The notes: generated by a model from the letters alone, not told the origin. A stretch of 64,000 nucleotides of DNA from Eutrophosalina sp902522775 (GCA_902522775.1 CABYWQ010000004.1:1-64000); one strand, 5' to 3'; numbered from the stretch's first letter, positions 52,650 through 62,260 are shown. A program made the numbers and translations.

Positions 52650-54113
52650 TTGAAGCAAACAATAAATATCTTTTGGTTCAAAAGAGATCTTCGAACCATA
52701 GATAACTCTGCCTTAGAAAGAGCAATAAAAGAGAACAATAAATTACTCTTAATATTCACCTTTGATGATGCTTTATTAAATGACAAACATTATACTACAA
52801 GGCATCATAATTTCATAAATGAATCATTATACGATTTAAACTTATTCTTTAAAAAATTTGGTTGCAAAGTTCACTCTTTTGAGATGAATATTATTTCCTT
52901 ATTTGAAGAGTTAAAATCAAAATTTAATATTGAAAAAGTTTTTTCACATATGGAAACAGGGCTTAAAAGTTCCTATGACAGAGATCTAAAATTTAAAAAT
53001 TATTGTAAAAAAAACAATATTGAATGGATTGAAGACATAAACAATGGAGTTTTTAGGGGACTGCCATCGAGAAAAAACTGGATTTTGAATTGGAATAATT
53101 ATATGAAAGAAAAAATTAGAGTTTTTAATCCTAAAGTTGAAGACTTTATAACATTGAATAAAAAATCCAAATTTGAAAGAAAAATTATAAAACCTAAAAA
53201 ATCCAAATTTCAATGCGGAGGTTCAACTTATGCTCTGAAATACTTAGAAACTTTTCTTGAAACTAGAATTAATAAATATCAAAATAATATTAGTAAACCA
53301 GAATTATCTAGAATTAATTGCTCAAGACTATCACCATATATTTCATGGGGGAATCTATCAACTAGATATATTTGGCAAAGGGCTAAAGAAAAATTAAATC
53401 ATGGTCAATCAAAATTTCAGATAAATGGTTTTACATCTAGACTTAGATGGGAAGCCCATTTCATTCAAAAATTTGAAATGGAAAGTGATATGGAATTTCG
53501 AAGCGTTAATAGGGGTTATGAAAAACTGGTTAAAGATATTAACAAAACATATATAAGAGCATGGGAAAATGGTGAAACTGGCTACCCTTTAGTTGATGCA
53601 TCAATGAAATGTTTGATTGAAACAGGTTATTTAAATTTCAGAATGAGAGCTATGTTAGTTTCTTTTTTTACTCACCATCTATGGCAGCCTTGGAAAGCTG
53701 GTGTTGTTTTCTTAGCAAACAATTTTTTAGATTTTGAACCCGGTATACATTATTCTCAATTTCAAATGCAAGCTGGTGAAACTGGAATAAATATGATTAG
53801 AATATATAATCCAACTAAAAATGCAAAAGAACATGACAAAGAAGGAGTGTTTATAAAAAAATGGATTCCAGAATTAAAAGATATTCCAGCTCCTGTATTG
53901 TTTGAGCCATGGAAAATGAGTCTTATTGATCAAGTAGCATATGATTGTAAAATAGGAAAAGATTATCCGAAACCAATTATTGATATTTCAGAAACTTATA
54001 AATATGCTGCTTCAAAATTATGGAGTTTTAAAAACAATAAATTGGTTAAAGAAGAATCAAATCGTATTCTACAAAAACATACTAACGCAAATAGACAGGC
54101 ATTTGATGACTAA
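52650..54113 (+). CDS. DNA photolyase/cryptochrome family protein
   Basis: This 487-residue flavoprotein has the N-terminal antenna-binding alpha/beta domain (FWFKRDLRTIDNSAL, 8-22) and the FAD-binding helical domain with SRLSPYISWGNLSTR (225-239), ENGETGYPLVDASMKCL (306-322) and HHLWQPWKAG (342-351). The helix usually reading HNR in CPD photolyases is NFRMR here (329-333), placing it in a bacterial subgroup distinct from E. coli PhrB and Cry-DASH. It probably repairs pyrimidine dimers with blue light, though a sensory role cannot be excluded. The TTG start gives MKQTINIFWFKR, a normal N-terminus. It follows the Rieske gene by 5 bases. Confidence 0.87.
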   Translation: MKQTINIFWFKRDLRTIDNSALERAIKENNKLLLIFTFDDALLNDKHYTTRHHNFINESLYDLNLFFKKFGCKVHSFEMNIISLFEELKSKFNIEKVFSHMETGLKSSYDRDLKFKNYCKKNNIEWIEDINNGVFRGLPSRKNWILNWNNYMKEKIRVFNPKVEDFITLNKKSKFERKIIKPKKSKFQCGGSTYALKYLETFLETRINKYQNNISKPELSRINCSRLSPYISWGNLSTRYIWQRAKEKLNHGQSKFQINGFTSRLRWEAHFIQKFEMESDMEFRSVNRGYEKLVKDINKTYIRAWENGETGYPLVDASMKCLIETGYLNFRMRAMLVSFFTHHLWQPWKAGVVFLANNFLDFEPGIHYSQFQMQAGETGINMIRIYNPTKNAKEHDKEGVFIKKWIPELKDIPAPVLFEPWKMSLIDQVAYDCKIGKDYPKPIIDISETYKYAASKLWSFKNNKLVKEESNRILQKHTNANRQAFDD

Positions 54114-54922
54114 TATGAAGATCTTATTCTTTCAGTTAATTGGTTGACTTTTCTCAGTAATACTGGCATAGCTGGAATTGAAATTCCATGTCCATAACCA
54201 TCAAATTCAAGATGTTCAACCTCTTTATGTCCAGAAAGCTTTAACATTCTCATCAAATAAGCATTTTCTTCATATCTACCTAATAGTTCTAATTCTCTAT
54301 TCCCTGTTAAAAGTAAAATTGGAGGAGCATCAGGTCTAACATGATATAAAGGGGCAAAATCATCTATAAGTGGTTTAAGTGCGTCTATCCCCATTTCATC
54401 TCTTACAGTAAAATGAGTTATTGCATGACCCGTGACTGGAATTAATCCAGCTATATCATTTGCATCAATGTTATGCTTTGCTAAATATTTTTTATCTAAA
54501 CCAATTAAACTAGTTAGATATCCACCAGCTGAGCTTCCAGAAACAAAAATTAAATTTTTATCACCTCCATATTTTTCAATATTATTAAACACCCAAGCAA
54601 CAGATGCGGCTGCATCTTCAATATATATTGGTGCTTTAACTTTTGGACTTAATCTATAGTTTGGAGCAACTACTGCAATATTTTTTTCTTTTAAAAATTG
54701 AGGAATATTTTTATTTCCACCTCGTAAACCACCTCCATGAAAAAAAATAACAGTTGGAAATTTTTGAATATTCTTAGGATAATATATATCTAATTTTGAT
54801 CTTTCGTTCAGATAGGTATCATTAATATTTGATTGATATTGTATGTCTTGAACAAACTCATAATTTTGAGATAAAATATTTAAAGTAAATAATAAACAAA
54901 TTAAGAATATATATTTTTTCAT
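54110..54922 (-). CDS. Secreted alpha/beta-hydrolase (esterase/lipase-like)
   Basis: This 270-residue hydrolase has a signal peptide (about 1-18, ending LSQN), the oxyanion motif FFHGGGLRGG, the nucleophile elbow VSGSSAGGY and the late catalytic His in FDGYGHGIS, the pattern of HSL/BD-FAE-type esterases. It is probably exported, with broad carboxylester or carbohydrate acetyl-esterase activity; the substrate is unknown. It overlaps the photolyase gene by 4 bases at convergent 3' ends. Confidence 0.82.
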   Translation of the reverse strand: MKKYIFLICLLFTLNILSQNYEFVQDIQYQSNINDTYLNERSKLDIYYPKNIQKFPTVIFFHGGGLRGGNKNIPQFLKEKNIAVVAPNYRLSPKVKAPIYIEDAAASVAWVFNNIEKYGGDKNLIFVSGSSAGGYLTSLIGLDKKYLAKHNIDANDIAGLIPVTGHAITHFTVRDEMGIDALKPLIDDFAPLYHVRPDAPPILLLTGNRELELLGRYEENAYLMRMLKLSGHKEVEHLEFDGYGHGISIPAMPVLLRKVNQLTERIRSSY

Positions 54923-54985
54923 AATTACAGGTAAAATGGTAAAGTTATTTAAAGATAATATAAAGGAGGGAGAATTAAATTAAAG

Positions 54986-55057
54986 TAGCCCTACTAGGAA
55001 TCGAACCTAGATCTAAAGTTTAGGAAACTTTTGTTCTATCCATTGAACTATAGGGCT
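54986..55057 (-). tRNA. tRNA-Arg (anticodon CCT)
   Basis: The reverse strand folds as a 72-base tRNA: acceptor AGCCCTA with TAGGGCT, D stem GTTC/GAAC, anticodon stem AAAGT/ACTTT with loop TTCCTAA and anticodon CCT, and T arm CTAGG TTCGATT CCTAG. The discriminator is A and CCA is not encoded. It reads AGG codons. Its 5' end overlaps the stop codon of the adenosine deaminase gene by 2 bases. Confidence 0.95.
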
Positions 55058-56042
55058 AAACGTATTCAGTATTTATAATATTTGATAAATATTTTTTAAC
55101 ATTGTCAGATGTAAAAGAATGTTTAATAGCTTCTAAATTACATAGTTTAAAATCTTTGATTGACCAATTATAATTATTTGAAATAATTTCATATTCATTA
55201 GTAAGACTTGTATCTGAAATGGTCCGTCCATCTGTATTTATACTTAAAGAAATTGATGAATTAAAAATGTCTGATATTGGGTGATCTTCTATTTTATTAA
55301 ATGTCTTTGTTTTTATATTACTAGAGACACATATTTCTAAGTGATAATCATTTTCTTTTAAATATTTCACCAACTCTTTATCCTCAGTACATCTAACTCC
55401 ATGACCAATTCTTTTTGATTTAAGTTTTTTAATTGTTTCCCATATACTTCCAGCACCCTTAGCCTCACCAGCATGTGCAGTACAATTAATATTATTATTT
55501 ATTGCATAATTAAAAGAACTAATATGATTATCTAGGGAAAAACCAGCTTCATCAGCTGCAATATCAAAACCTACTACCCCATCTTTACTAAACATTTGAG
55601 CTAGCTCTACTGTTTTTATACTTTGTTTTTCAGAAAAATTCCTTAGAGTACATAAAATTATACCTGCAATTATACCTGTTCTTTTAGTATTTTTTAAAAC
55701 GGCATTACATACAATTCTAACTACATCTTCAGGGCTTAAATTATTTTTACAATGTAGTAATGGAGCAAATCTAATTTCACAATAAACTACATTATCATAC
55801 TTCAATTGATCAAAAAAATCATCAACTATAATTTCAATATTTACTTTACTTTGCATTAAATCAATCGCATTTTCTGCACATTTAATATAATCAAGTAAAG
55901 AATTTGAGTTAAATCCTGCTTTAAATTTCTTGTTAAAATCTAAATAGTCAATTTTAGGGTTTATTTTTTTTACTACCTCATAACTCAAACTACAATCGAG
56001 ATGAACATGAAGTTCTATTTTTGGTAGGTTTCTAAAATTCAC
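55056..56042 (-). CDS. add: Adenosine deaminase
   Basis: This 328-residue TIM-barrel enzyme deaminates adenosine to inosine. It has metal-binding HVHL near residue 12, the proton-transfer HAGEAKGAGSIWETI, RIGHGVRC and SINTDGRTISDTSLTNEY. The first motif reads HLDCS where HLDGS is typical. INTDGRT replaces the more common NTDDP, as seen in some bacterial adenosine deaminases. The start is GTG and overlaps the queG stop by 4 bases. It would also consume adenosine released by AhcY. Confidence 0.85.
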   Translation of the reverse strand: MNFRNLPKIELHVHLDCSLSYEVVKKINPKIDYLDFNKKFKAGFNSNSLLDYIKCAENAIDLMQSKVNIEIIVDDFFDQLKYDNVVYCEIRFAPLLHCKNNLSPEDVVRIVCNAVLKNTKRTGIIAGIILCTLRNFSEKQSIKTVELAQMFSKDGVVGFDIAADEAGFSLDNHISSFNYAINNNINCTAHAGEAKGAGSIWETIKKLKSKRIGHGVRCTEDKELVKYLKENDYHLEICVSSNIKTKTFNKIEDHPISDIFNSSISLSINTDGRTISDTSLTNEYEIISNNYNWSIKDFKLCNLEAIKHSFTSDNVKKYLSNIINTEYV

Positions 56043-56962
56043 TGTAAAAACTCAATATTTCTTTTTAATCCTTTAAATTTAGTTCTCTTGACAGGACTCA
56101 ATTTAAAAATAGAATCATAAATTTCATTAGTTAATTCTTTCCATTGATTTTTTGAATACTCCAAAATCTCACTTCGTGGATTAAATAGAGGTTCTTCATG
56201 GTTTATTGAAAACTTATTCCATGGACATACATCTTGGCAAATATCACAACCAAATATCCAATCATTTAATTGTCCTTTAAATTCATTAGATATTTTATCC
56301 TTTAACTCAATAGTTAAATATGAAATACATTTTGTTGCATCTATTTTATATGGCTCATAAATAGCAGCCGTTGGACACGAATCTATACAAGCAGTACAAC
56401 TTCCACAATGGTCTGTAACTTCAGAATCATACACTAAATCAAGATCTAATATGATTTCTGCCAGAAAAAAAAATGATCCAACTTTTTTACTAATCAAATT
56501 GGTGTTTTTACCAACCCATCCTAAACCACTTTTTTTTGCCCAAGCTCTTTCTAAAATTGGAGCAGAATCAACAAAAATTCTTGCATTTACATCACCAACT
56601 TTATCTTTAATCTTTAGAACGAATTGCTTTAGTTTTTCCTTGATTACAAAGTGATAATCTTTTCCATATGCATATTTAGAAATTTTAAAAGATTTTGGAT
56701 TTTTTTTTGCTTTTGGAAAATAATTATATAAAAGTGATATAACACTTTTTGATCCTTCAACTAACTTTGAAGTATCTAGTCTTTTATCAAAATTTCTTTC
56801 CATGTAGCTCATTTTACCATGGTAATTATTTTTTAACCAATTTTCAAATCTGTCAGCCTCAGTATCTAAAAAACCAGATTTAGAAATACCACAAGAAAGA
56901 AAGCCCAATTCATTGGAGATAGATTTTATTAAATCCGTGTTATTTATTTTTTGTTGGATCAC
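56039..56962 (-). CDS. queG: Epoxyqueuosine reductase
   Basis: This 307-residue cobalamin and iron-sulfur enzyme reduces epoxyqueuosine to queuosine in tRNA. FVDSAPILERAWAKKSGLGWVGKN, the ferredoxin-type CGSCTACIDSCPTAAI and CDICQDVCPWN are diagnostic. The start is GTG. It overlaps add by 4 bases and begins 2 bases after the ruvB stop. Confidence 0.95.
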   Translation of the reverse strand: MIQQKINNTDLIKSISNELGFLSCGISKSGFLDTEADRFENWLKNNYHGKMSYMERNFDKRLDTSKLVEGSKSVISLLYNYFPKAKKNPKSFKISKYAYGKDYHFVIKEKLKQFVLKIKDKVGDVNARIFVDSAPILERAWAKKSGLGWVGKNTNLISKKVGSFFFLAEIILDLDLVYDSEVTDHCGSCTACIDSCPTAAIYEPYKIDATKCISYLTIELKDKISNEFKGQLNDWIFGCDICQDVCPWNKFSINHEEPLFNPRSEILEYSKNQWKELTNEIYDSIFKLSPVKRTKFKGLKRNIEFLQ

Positions 56963-56964
56963 TA

Positions 56965-57987
56965 TTAAAAGAGGTTTTTTTGATCTGAAGAAAATGAAAT
57001 ATTTAAATGGTTATAGGCTTTTTCAGTGACTTGTCTTCCTCTTGGTGTTCTGACAAGAAAACCTTGTTGGATTAGAAAAGGCTCATATACCTCCTCTAGG
57101 GTTTCGGAAGTTTCAGAAACAGCAGTAGCCAATGTTGTAATACCAACAGGCCCGCCTTTAAACTTCTTAATTAATGTTGTAAGTAATTTATTATCCATTT
57201 CATCTAAACCATACTTATCAACATTGAGTGCTTCTAAGGAATATTTTGTAATTTCTAAATCAATATTTCCATCACCTTTAATTTGAGCAAAATCTCTTAC
57301 CCTTCTTAAAAGTGAATTACTAATTCTAGGTGTTCCTCTACTTCTACTGGCAATTTCATCAGAGGCTAAATTGTCGATTTTAATATTTAAAATTTTTGCA
57401 CTTCTTTTAATTATTTCAGATAATGTATTATTGTCATAATATTTCAACCTATTATTTATTCCAAACCTTGCTCTCATTGGAGCAGTTAATAGCCCTGATC
57501 GTGTAGTAGCGCCAATTAATGTGAATTGATTCAAATTAATCTGAACCGATCTTGCATTAGGTCCGGACTCTATCATTATATCAATTTTATAATCTTCCAT
57601 AGCTGAATACAAATATTCCTCGACAACAGGCGAGAGTCTATGGATTTCATCGATAAATAAAACATCTCTACTTTCTAAACTTGTAAGAAGACCAGCTAAA
57701 TCACCAGGTTTATCGATGACTGGTCCTGATGAAACTTTTAATGAAACACCAAGCTCATTAGCTAATATATGAGCCAGCGTTGTTTTTCCCAAACCAGGTG
57801 GCCCGTGAAGTAAAGTGTGGTCTAAAGCATCCTCTCTTTGATTGGCAGCTTGAACAAAAATTTTTAAATTATCTAGTACTTGATTTTGACCATTAAAATC
57901 TTCAAAATTTAATGGTCTTAAAGCTTTATCGAACTCTAGATCCTCATTTGAAAAATTATCATTTGTAGGATCAAGATTCTCATTCAT
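56965..57987 (-). CDS. ruvB: Holliday junction branch-migration helicase RuvB
   Basis: This 340-residue AAA+ motor works with RuvA on Holliday junctions. Walker A GPPGLGKTTL, Walker B VLFIDEIHRLSP, sensor 1 IGATTRSGLL, APMRARFG and the C-terminal winged helix with TPRGRQVTEKAYNHL are all present. I chose the ATG at 57987 because MNENLDPT is the usual flavobacterial start; an in-frame TTG at 57993 would add two residues. It follows coxA, the usual order in Flavobacteriia. Confidence 0.97.
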   Translation of the reverse strand: MNENLDPTNDNFSNEDLEFDKALRPLNFEDFNGQNQVLDNLKIFVQAANQREDALDHTLLHGPPGLGKTTLAHILANELGVSLKVSSGPVIDKPGDLAGLLTSLESRDVLFIDEIHRLSPVVEEYLYSAMEDYKIDIMIESGPNARSVQINLNQFTLIGATTRSGLLTAPMRARFGINNRLKYYDNNTLSEIIKRSAKILNIKIDNLASDEIASRSRGTPRISNSLLRRVRDFAQIKGDGNIDLEITKYSLEALNVDKYGLDEMDNKLLTTLIKKFKGGPVGITTLATAVSETSETLEEVYEPFLIQQGFLVRTPRGRQVTEKAYNHLNISFSSDQKNLF

Positions 57988-58035
57988 ATTCAAATATAGT
58001 CAAAAGTTGACTTTAGAATAATTGAAAAAGATAAC

Positions 58036-59832
58036 TTAATGTTCAGTAATTTTTTCTTCCTTGGCAATAGGAATTGATTGAGGAACATAATCTTCTTTTT
58101 TACCAGGCTTACTATAATCATAAGCCCATCTATATACTTCAGGAATTTTTCCAGGCCAATTACCATGAATATGTTCAACAGGTGCTGTCCATTCTAGAGT
58201 ATTTGATTTCCATGGGTTTTTTTCAGCTTTTTTTCCAAAATACATACTGTGTATAAAATTATATAAGAAAATAAGTTGAGCTAAACCTGTAACTAAAGCA
58301 AAAACAGTTATTAAAACGTTTATATCCGCAAGATCATCAAAATATGGAAAAGCAGTATTCGTATAATATCTTCGTGGGAGACCAGCCATACCAATAAAAT
58401 GCATTGGAAAAAATATACCGTAAGCTCCGATAGCTGTGATCCAAAAATGTACATAACCTAATGACTTATTCATCATTCTTCCATACAACCTAGGGTACCA
58501 ATGATATACTCCAGCAAATAAACCATAAAGGGCAGATATCCCCATTACTAAATGGAAGTGAGCTACAACAAAATAAGTATCGTGAACATTAATATCTAAA
58601 GCGCTATCTCCTAATATAATACCTGTTAATCCTCCTGTTATAAAAGTAGAAACTAAACCAATTGAGAAGAGCATAGCAGGGTTTAATTGTAGATTACCTT
58701 TCCACAAAGTAGCTATATAATTAAAGGCTTTTACTGCAGATGGAATAGCAATTAAAAGAGTTGTAAATGTAAAGACAGAACCTAAAAATGGATTCATTCC
58801 AGTCACAAACATATGATGTCCCCATACTATAGTTGAAAGAAATGCAATTGCTAAAATTGAAGCAACCATAGCTCTATAACCAAATATTGGTTTTCTTGAA
58901 TTCGTTGCAATTATTTCAGATGTAATTCCTAAAGCTGGAAGTAAAACTATGTACACTTCAGGATGCCCTAAAAACCAAAATAAATGTTCAAAGAGCACAG
59001 GTGAACCACCTTGATAATGTAGAACTTCGCCTTGAATGAAAATATCTGACAAAAAGAAGGATGTCCCAAAACTTCTATCCATAATTAAAAGTAAAGCAGC
59101 TGATAATAAAACAGGAAAGGAAATTACACCAATTATTGCAGTAACAAAAAACGCCCAAATAGTCAAAGGCAATCTGAACATACTCATGCCTTTTGTTCTT
59201 AAATTTAGTACGGTAACAATATAATTTAATGAACCCAAAAGGGATGAAGCAATAAAGAAAGCCATTGATACCAGCCAGAGTGTCATCCCTGCACCAGAAC
59301 CAGGCTGGGCCTGTGGAAGGGCACTTAATGGTGGGTATATTGTCCAACCAGCAGCAGCGGGACCAGCCTCAACAAAAAGTGAAGCTACCATAATTACACT
59401 AGAAATAAAAAATAACCAATAAGCTACCATGTTTAAAAATCCTGAGGCCATGTCTCTTGCTCCTATTTGCAAAGGAATTAACAGGTTACTAAATGTCCCA
59501 CTTAATCCAGCAGTTAAAACAAAAAATACCATGATTGTACCATGGATAGTAACTAATGCTAAATATATATTAGGATCCATAACACCATCAGGGGCCCACC
59601 TATCTCCTAAAAATATTTCAAATACAGAGAATGATTCTTCAGGCCATGCAAGTTGAATTCTAAACAATAAGGACATTAATACACCAATTATACCCATAAC
59701 AATTACCCCAGTAACAAAGTATTGTTTGGCAATCATTTTGTGGTCTTGACTAAAAATCCATTTAGTTATAAAAGTTTCTTTGTGATGATGCTCATCGTGA
59801 TTTTCTACGTTATTATTTACTGCTACAGACAT
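58036..59832 (-). CDS. coxA: Cytochrome c oxidase subunit I
   Basis: This 598-residue heme-copper oxidase has about 12-13 membrane helices. Visible elements are WTIYPPLSALPQAQPGSGAG, HPEVYIVLLPALGITSEI (heme-copper His and Tyr region), WGHHMFVTG, HDTYFVVAHFHLVMG and the proton-channel segments before them. It reduces oxygen to water at the inner membrane. An N-terminal His-rich patch (HDEHHHKE) precedes the first helix. It lies 8 bases after coxB in the actC-D-E-F-coxB-coxA order, suggesting physical coupling to alternative complex III. Confidence 0.97.
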   Translation of the reverse strand: MSVAVNNNVENHDEHHHKETFITKWIFSQDHKMIAKQYFVTGVIVMGIIGVLMSLLFRIQLAWPEESFSVFEIFLGDRWAPDGVMDPNIYLALVTIHGTIMVFFVLTAGLSGTFSNLLIPLQIGARDMASGFLNMVAYWLFFISSVIMVASLFVEAGPAAAGWTIYPPLSALPQAQPGSGAGMTLWLVSMAFFIASSLLGSLNYIVTVLNLRTKGMSMFRLPLTIWAFFVTAIIGVISFPVLLSAALLLIMDRSFGTSFFLSDIFIQGEVLHYQGGSPVLFEHLFWFLGHPEVYIVLLPALGITSEIIATNSRKPIFGYRAMVASILAIAFLSTIVWGHHMFVTGMNPFLGSVFTFTTLLIAIPSAVKAFNYIATLWKGNLQLNPAMLFSIGLVSTFITGGLTGIILGDSALDINVHDTYFVVAHFHLVMGISALYGLFAGVYHWYPRLYGRMMNKSLGYVHFWITAIGAYGIFFPMHFIGMAGLPRRYYTNTAFPYFDDLADINVLITVFALVTGLAQLIFLYNFIHSMYFGKKAEKNPWKSNTLEWTAPVEHIHGNWPGKIPEVYRWAYDYSKPGKKEDYVPQSIPIAKEEKITEH

Positions 59833-59840
59833 ATTATTAT

Positions 59841-60917
59841 TTATTGTATGATTTCAGAAAATGTATTCTGTTGATTCAACCATTTATTAAAATCTTTTTC
59901 AGATTCTACAACAATCTTCATTTGCATGTTGTAATGTGAAGATCCACATATTTTTGCGCAAAGAAGTAAATAGTCAAATTGATATGGTTCTAATGGCTCC
60001 TCACCTTTAGCAATTAATTCTTGACTATTATCGTATCTAATTTTATTAATTCTATTAACCTTATCTACTACATCGGGGTTCATTCTCATATCAGCGGTAG
60101 TTTTTGTTGGAGTAAAAGAAAATTCAGTTATCATTCCTGGAACACAATTCATCTGAGCTCTAAAATGAGGCATATAAGCTGAATGTAATACATCCTGAGA
60201 TCTAATTTTAAAAATAACTTTTCTGTCAACAGGCAAATGGAATTCATTGGTAACAACAATATCATCTAATCCATTAGGATCTGATGAATCAATACCGACA
60301 ATATTTCTTCCATCAAAATCGTTTAGAAATCTAACATTTGCATCACCCAAAACATTATCATCACCTGAGTATCTAGCCTTCCAGTTCCATTGGGCTGCAT
60401 ATAATTCCACAACTAAGGCATCTTCATCCTCATCAAAATTCATAATATCAGACCAAGTACTCATTCCATATAAAATTAAAACAAAAAGAACAATTGCAGG
60501 TATTACAGTCCAAACTAATTCAAGTTTATTATTATGTGTTATAAATGATGCCTTTCTCCCTTTGATTCCTCTAAACTTATACGTGTAGTAATGTAATAGT
60601 GCTTGAGTAATTGTCTGCACTATAAATATTACAATGAATGATATGACTAACAGTCTGTCATATGTATATCCATGCTCCGATGCAGATTCGGGGAGAAGAA
60701 CTTTTGTATAGGATACAAAAGAATATATAGTAACAAGATATATGAAGACTAAGAAAGCAAACATCAACTTTCCATGCAGGTCATTATCCTTGTAATTAGC
60801 AATTTGGGAAGTATCTTTCTTCTTTCCTAAGTTCGAGACTTCAAAAATTTTTACAATCTGCCAAACTGATATTGAAATCAAGATTACAGTTATTAATGAG
60901 AAAATTATTGTTGTCAT
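59841..60917 (-). CDS. coxB: Cytochrome c oxidase subunit II
   Basis: This 358-residue subunit carries the binuclear CuA centre. The N-terminal part has a signal or anchor helix (1-22) and about three further hydrophobic segments, longer than the two of classical CoxB, as is usual in Bacteroidota. The cupredoxin domain has WNWKARY, HSAYMPHFRAQMNCVPGM and the CuA ligands in CAKICGSSHYNM. No C-terminal cytochrome c domain is present. It is 10 bases after actF and 8 bases before coxA. Confidence 0.95.
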   Translation of the reverse strand: MTTIIFSLITVILISISVWQIVKIFEVSNLGKKKDTSQIANYKDNDLHGKLMFAFLVFIYLVTIYSFVSYTKVLLPESASEHGYTYDRLLVISFIVIFIVQTITQALLHYYTYKFRGIKGRKASFITHNNKLELVWTVIPAIVLFVLILYGMSTWSDIMNFDEDEDALVVELYAAQWNWKARYSGDDNVLGDANVRFLNDFDGRNIVGIDSSDPNGLDDIVVTNEFHLPVDRKVIFKIRSQDVLHSAYMPHFRAQMNCVPGMITEFSFTPTKTTADMRMNPDVVDKVNRINKIRYDNSQELIAKGEEPLEPYQFDYLLLCAKICGSSHYNMQMKIVVESEKDFNKWLNQQNTFSEIIQ

Positions 60918-60927
60918 TCTTTAAACA

Positions 60928-62256
60928 TTAAAATGGGTAAATAAACTTTTTACTTTCTTCATTAAAAGGATCTCCTTTGACTTCAAGAGGAGCTTTTTCT
61001 AATGATGAGAAAACAATATATATAAACAAACCTGCAAAGAACATTATTGAGCTTATCTCAGGAAGACCAATAAACCATTGATCACCAACTGCAGAAGGCA
61101 TTATCATGTTAAATACATCCATATAGTGACCCACTAAAATCACAATACCAGCCATTACTAATATCCAATTTACACGCTTTAAACTACTACTTACTAACAA
61201 TAAAAATGGTAAAATAAAGTTGATTACAACCATTCCCCAAAAAGGAATTGTATAATCTTCTATTCTTGAAATAAAATAAACTACTTCTTCAGGGATATTG
61301 GAATACCATATTAGCATAAATTGTGAAAACCACAAATAAGTCCAAAATACACTAAATCCAAACATAAATTTACCCAAATCATGAAGATGATTATCATTTA
61401 CATTTGGTAAATAACCATTGGATTTCAAATAAATTGAAATTAAAGCAATCGTAGTAATTCCAGATACTGCCATACTTGCAAATACATACCAACCAAATAG
61501 CGTGCTAAACCAATGTGGATCAATAGACATTATCCAATCCCAAGACATCATTGATTCGGTAACTAAGAAAAAAACTAGAAATCCAGCTGCAAGTTTGAAG
61601 TTTTTTATGTGATAATTATTGTCATTTGATTTATCTTGTAAAAGTGAAAATTTTCGTGATAAATATCTGTACAAATACCATCCAGATAAATAAATAACAG
61701 CTCGGATTAAGAAAAAATATGGTTCTAAATATCCACTTTTAGCTTTTATGATTTTATCATATTCAACTACCTCAGGATCCATCCAAATAAATAAATGATT
61801 TAAGTGGAGTACAGAGAGTAATAAAATTAGTAGAAGTATCAAACCCCCAGGTAATAAATAAGCAGTTATTCCTTCCATAACTCTAAATAGTACTGGTGAC
61901 CATCCTGACTGAGAAGCCCTTTGAATTGCATAAAATACAAGTGTCCCTAGTGAAATCATAAAAAAGAAAAATGCAGCAACATAAAGTGCTGCCCAAGGTC
62001 TATTGGCTAACTGATGATATACATGCTCGTCGTGTGACATGTGTCCACCGCCTTCCTTAGATTCATATTTATTATAATATTCAGAAGATTTATCATGATC
62101 TGAGCTGTGTTCATAATCATGATCATGGCTAGCAACCATCTCTTTTGATTCTTCAATATTACTTGGTGCAGAATAGAAACCAAAAGCTATTCCCAACAAT
62201 CCTATGATTATCAGAGAAAATGAAAAGATTTTAATTTTTTTTGTTAGTTTAAACAT
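60928..62256 (-). CDS. actF: Alternative complex III subunit ActF (quinol oxidoreductase membrane subunit)
   Basis: This 442-residue membrane protein has about ten hydrophobic segments. WVPVLF-like RVMEGITAYLLP, MDPEVVEYDKII, SWDWIMSIDPHWFSTLFGWYVFAS and FMFGFSVFWTYLWFSQFMLIWYSNIPEE are characteristic of ActF, which resembles a shortened NrfD/ActC fold without a fully conserved quinone site. After helix 1 there is a His/Asp/Ser-rich loop (about residues 44-81, eight His) on the outer side. It is part of the complex that passes electrons from menaquinol to cytochrome c or directly to the oxidase. Confidence 0.9.
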   Translation of the reverse strand: MFKLTKKIKIFSFSLIIIGLLGIAFGFYSAPSNIEESKEMVASHDHDYEHSSDHDKSSEYYNKYESKEGGGHMSHDEHVYHQLANRPWAALYVAAFFFFMISLGTLVFYAIQRASQSGWSPVLFRVMEGITAYLLPGGLILLLILLLSVLHLNHLFIWMDPEVVEYDKIIKAKSGYLEPYFFLIRAVIYLSGWYLYRYLSRKFSLLQDKSNDNNYHIKNFKLAAGFLVFFLVTESMMSWDWIMSIDPHWFSTLFGWYVFASMAVSGITTIALISIYLKSNGYLPNVNDNHLHDLGKFMFGFSVFWTYLWFSQFMLIWYSNIPEEVVYFISRIEDYTIPFWGMVVINFILPFLLLVSSSLKRVNWILVMAGIVILVGHYMDVFNMIMPSAVGDQWFIGLPEISSIMFFAGLFIYIVFSSLEKAPLEVKGDPFNEESKKFIYPF

Positions 62257-62260
62257 TAAA

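Noticed and set aside
54961..54970. AAAGGAGGG on the forward strand, resembling a Shine-Dalgarno sequence
   Set aside because: Only the antisense of tRNA-Arg follows, no open frame begins there, and other genes in the window do not use such sites.
60247..60588. Open frame of 113 codons on the forward strand
   Set aside because: Antisense to coxB, with a low-complexity Ser run and no plausible start context.
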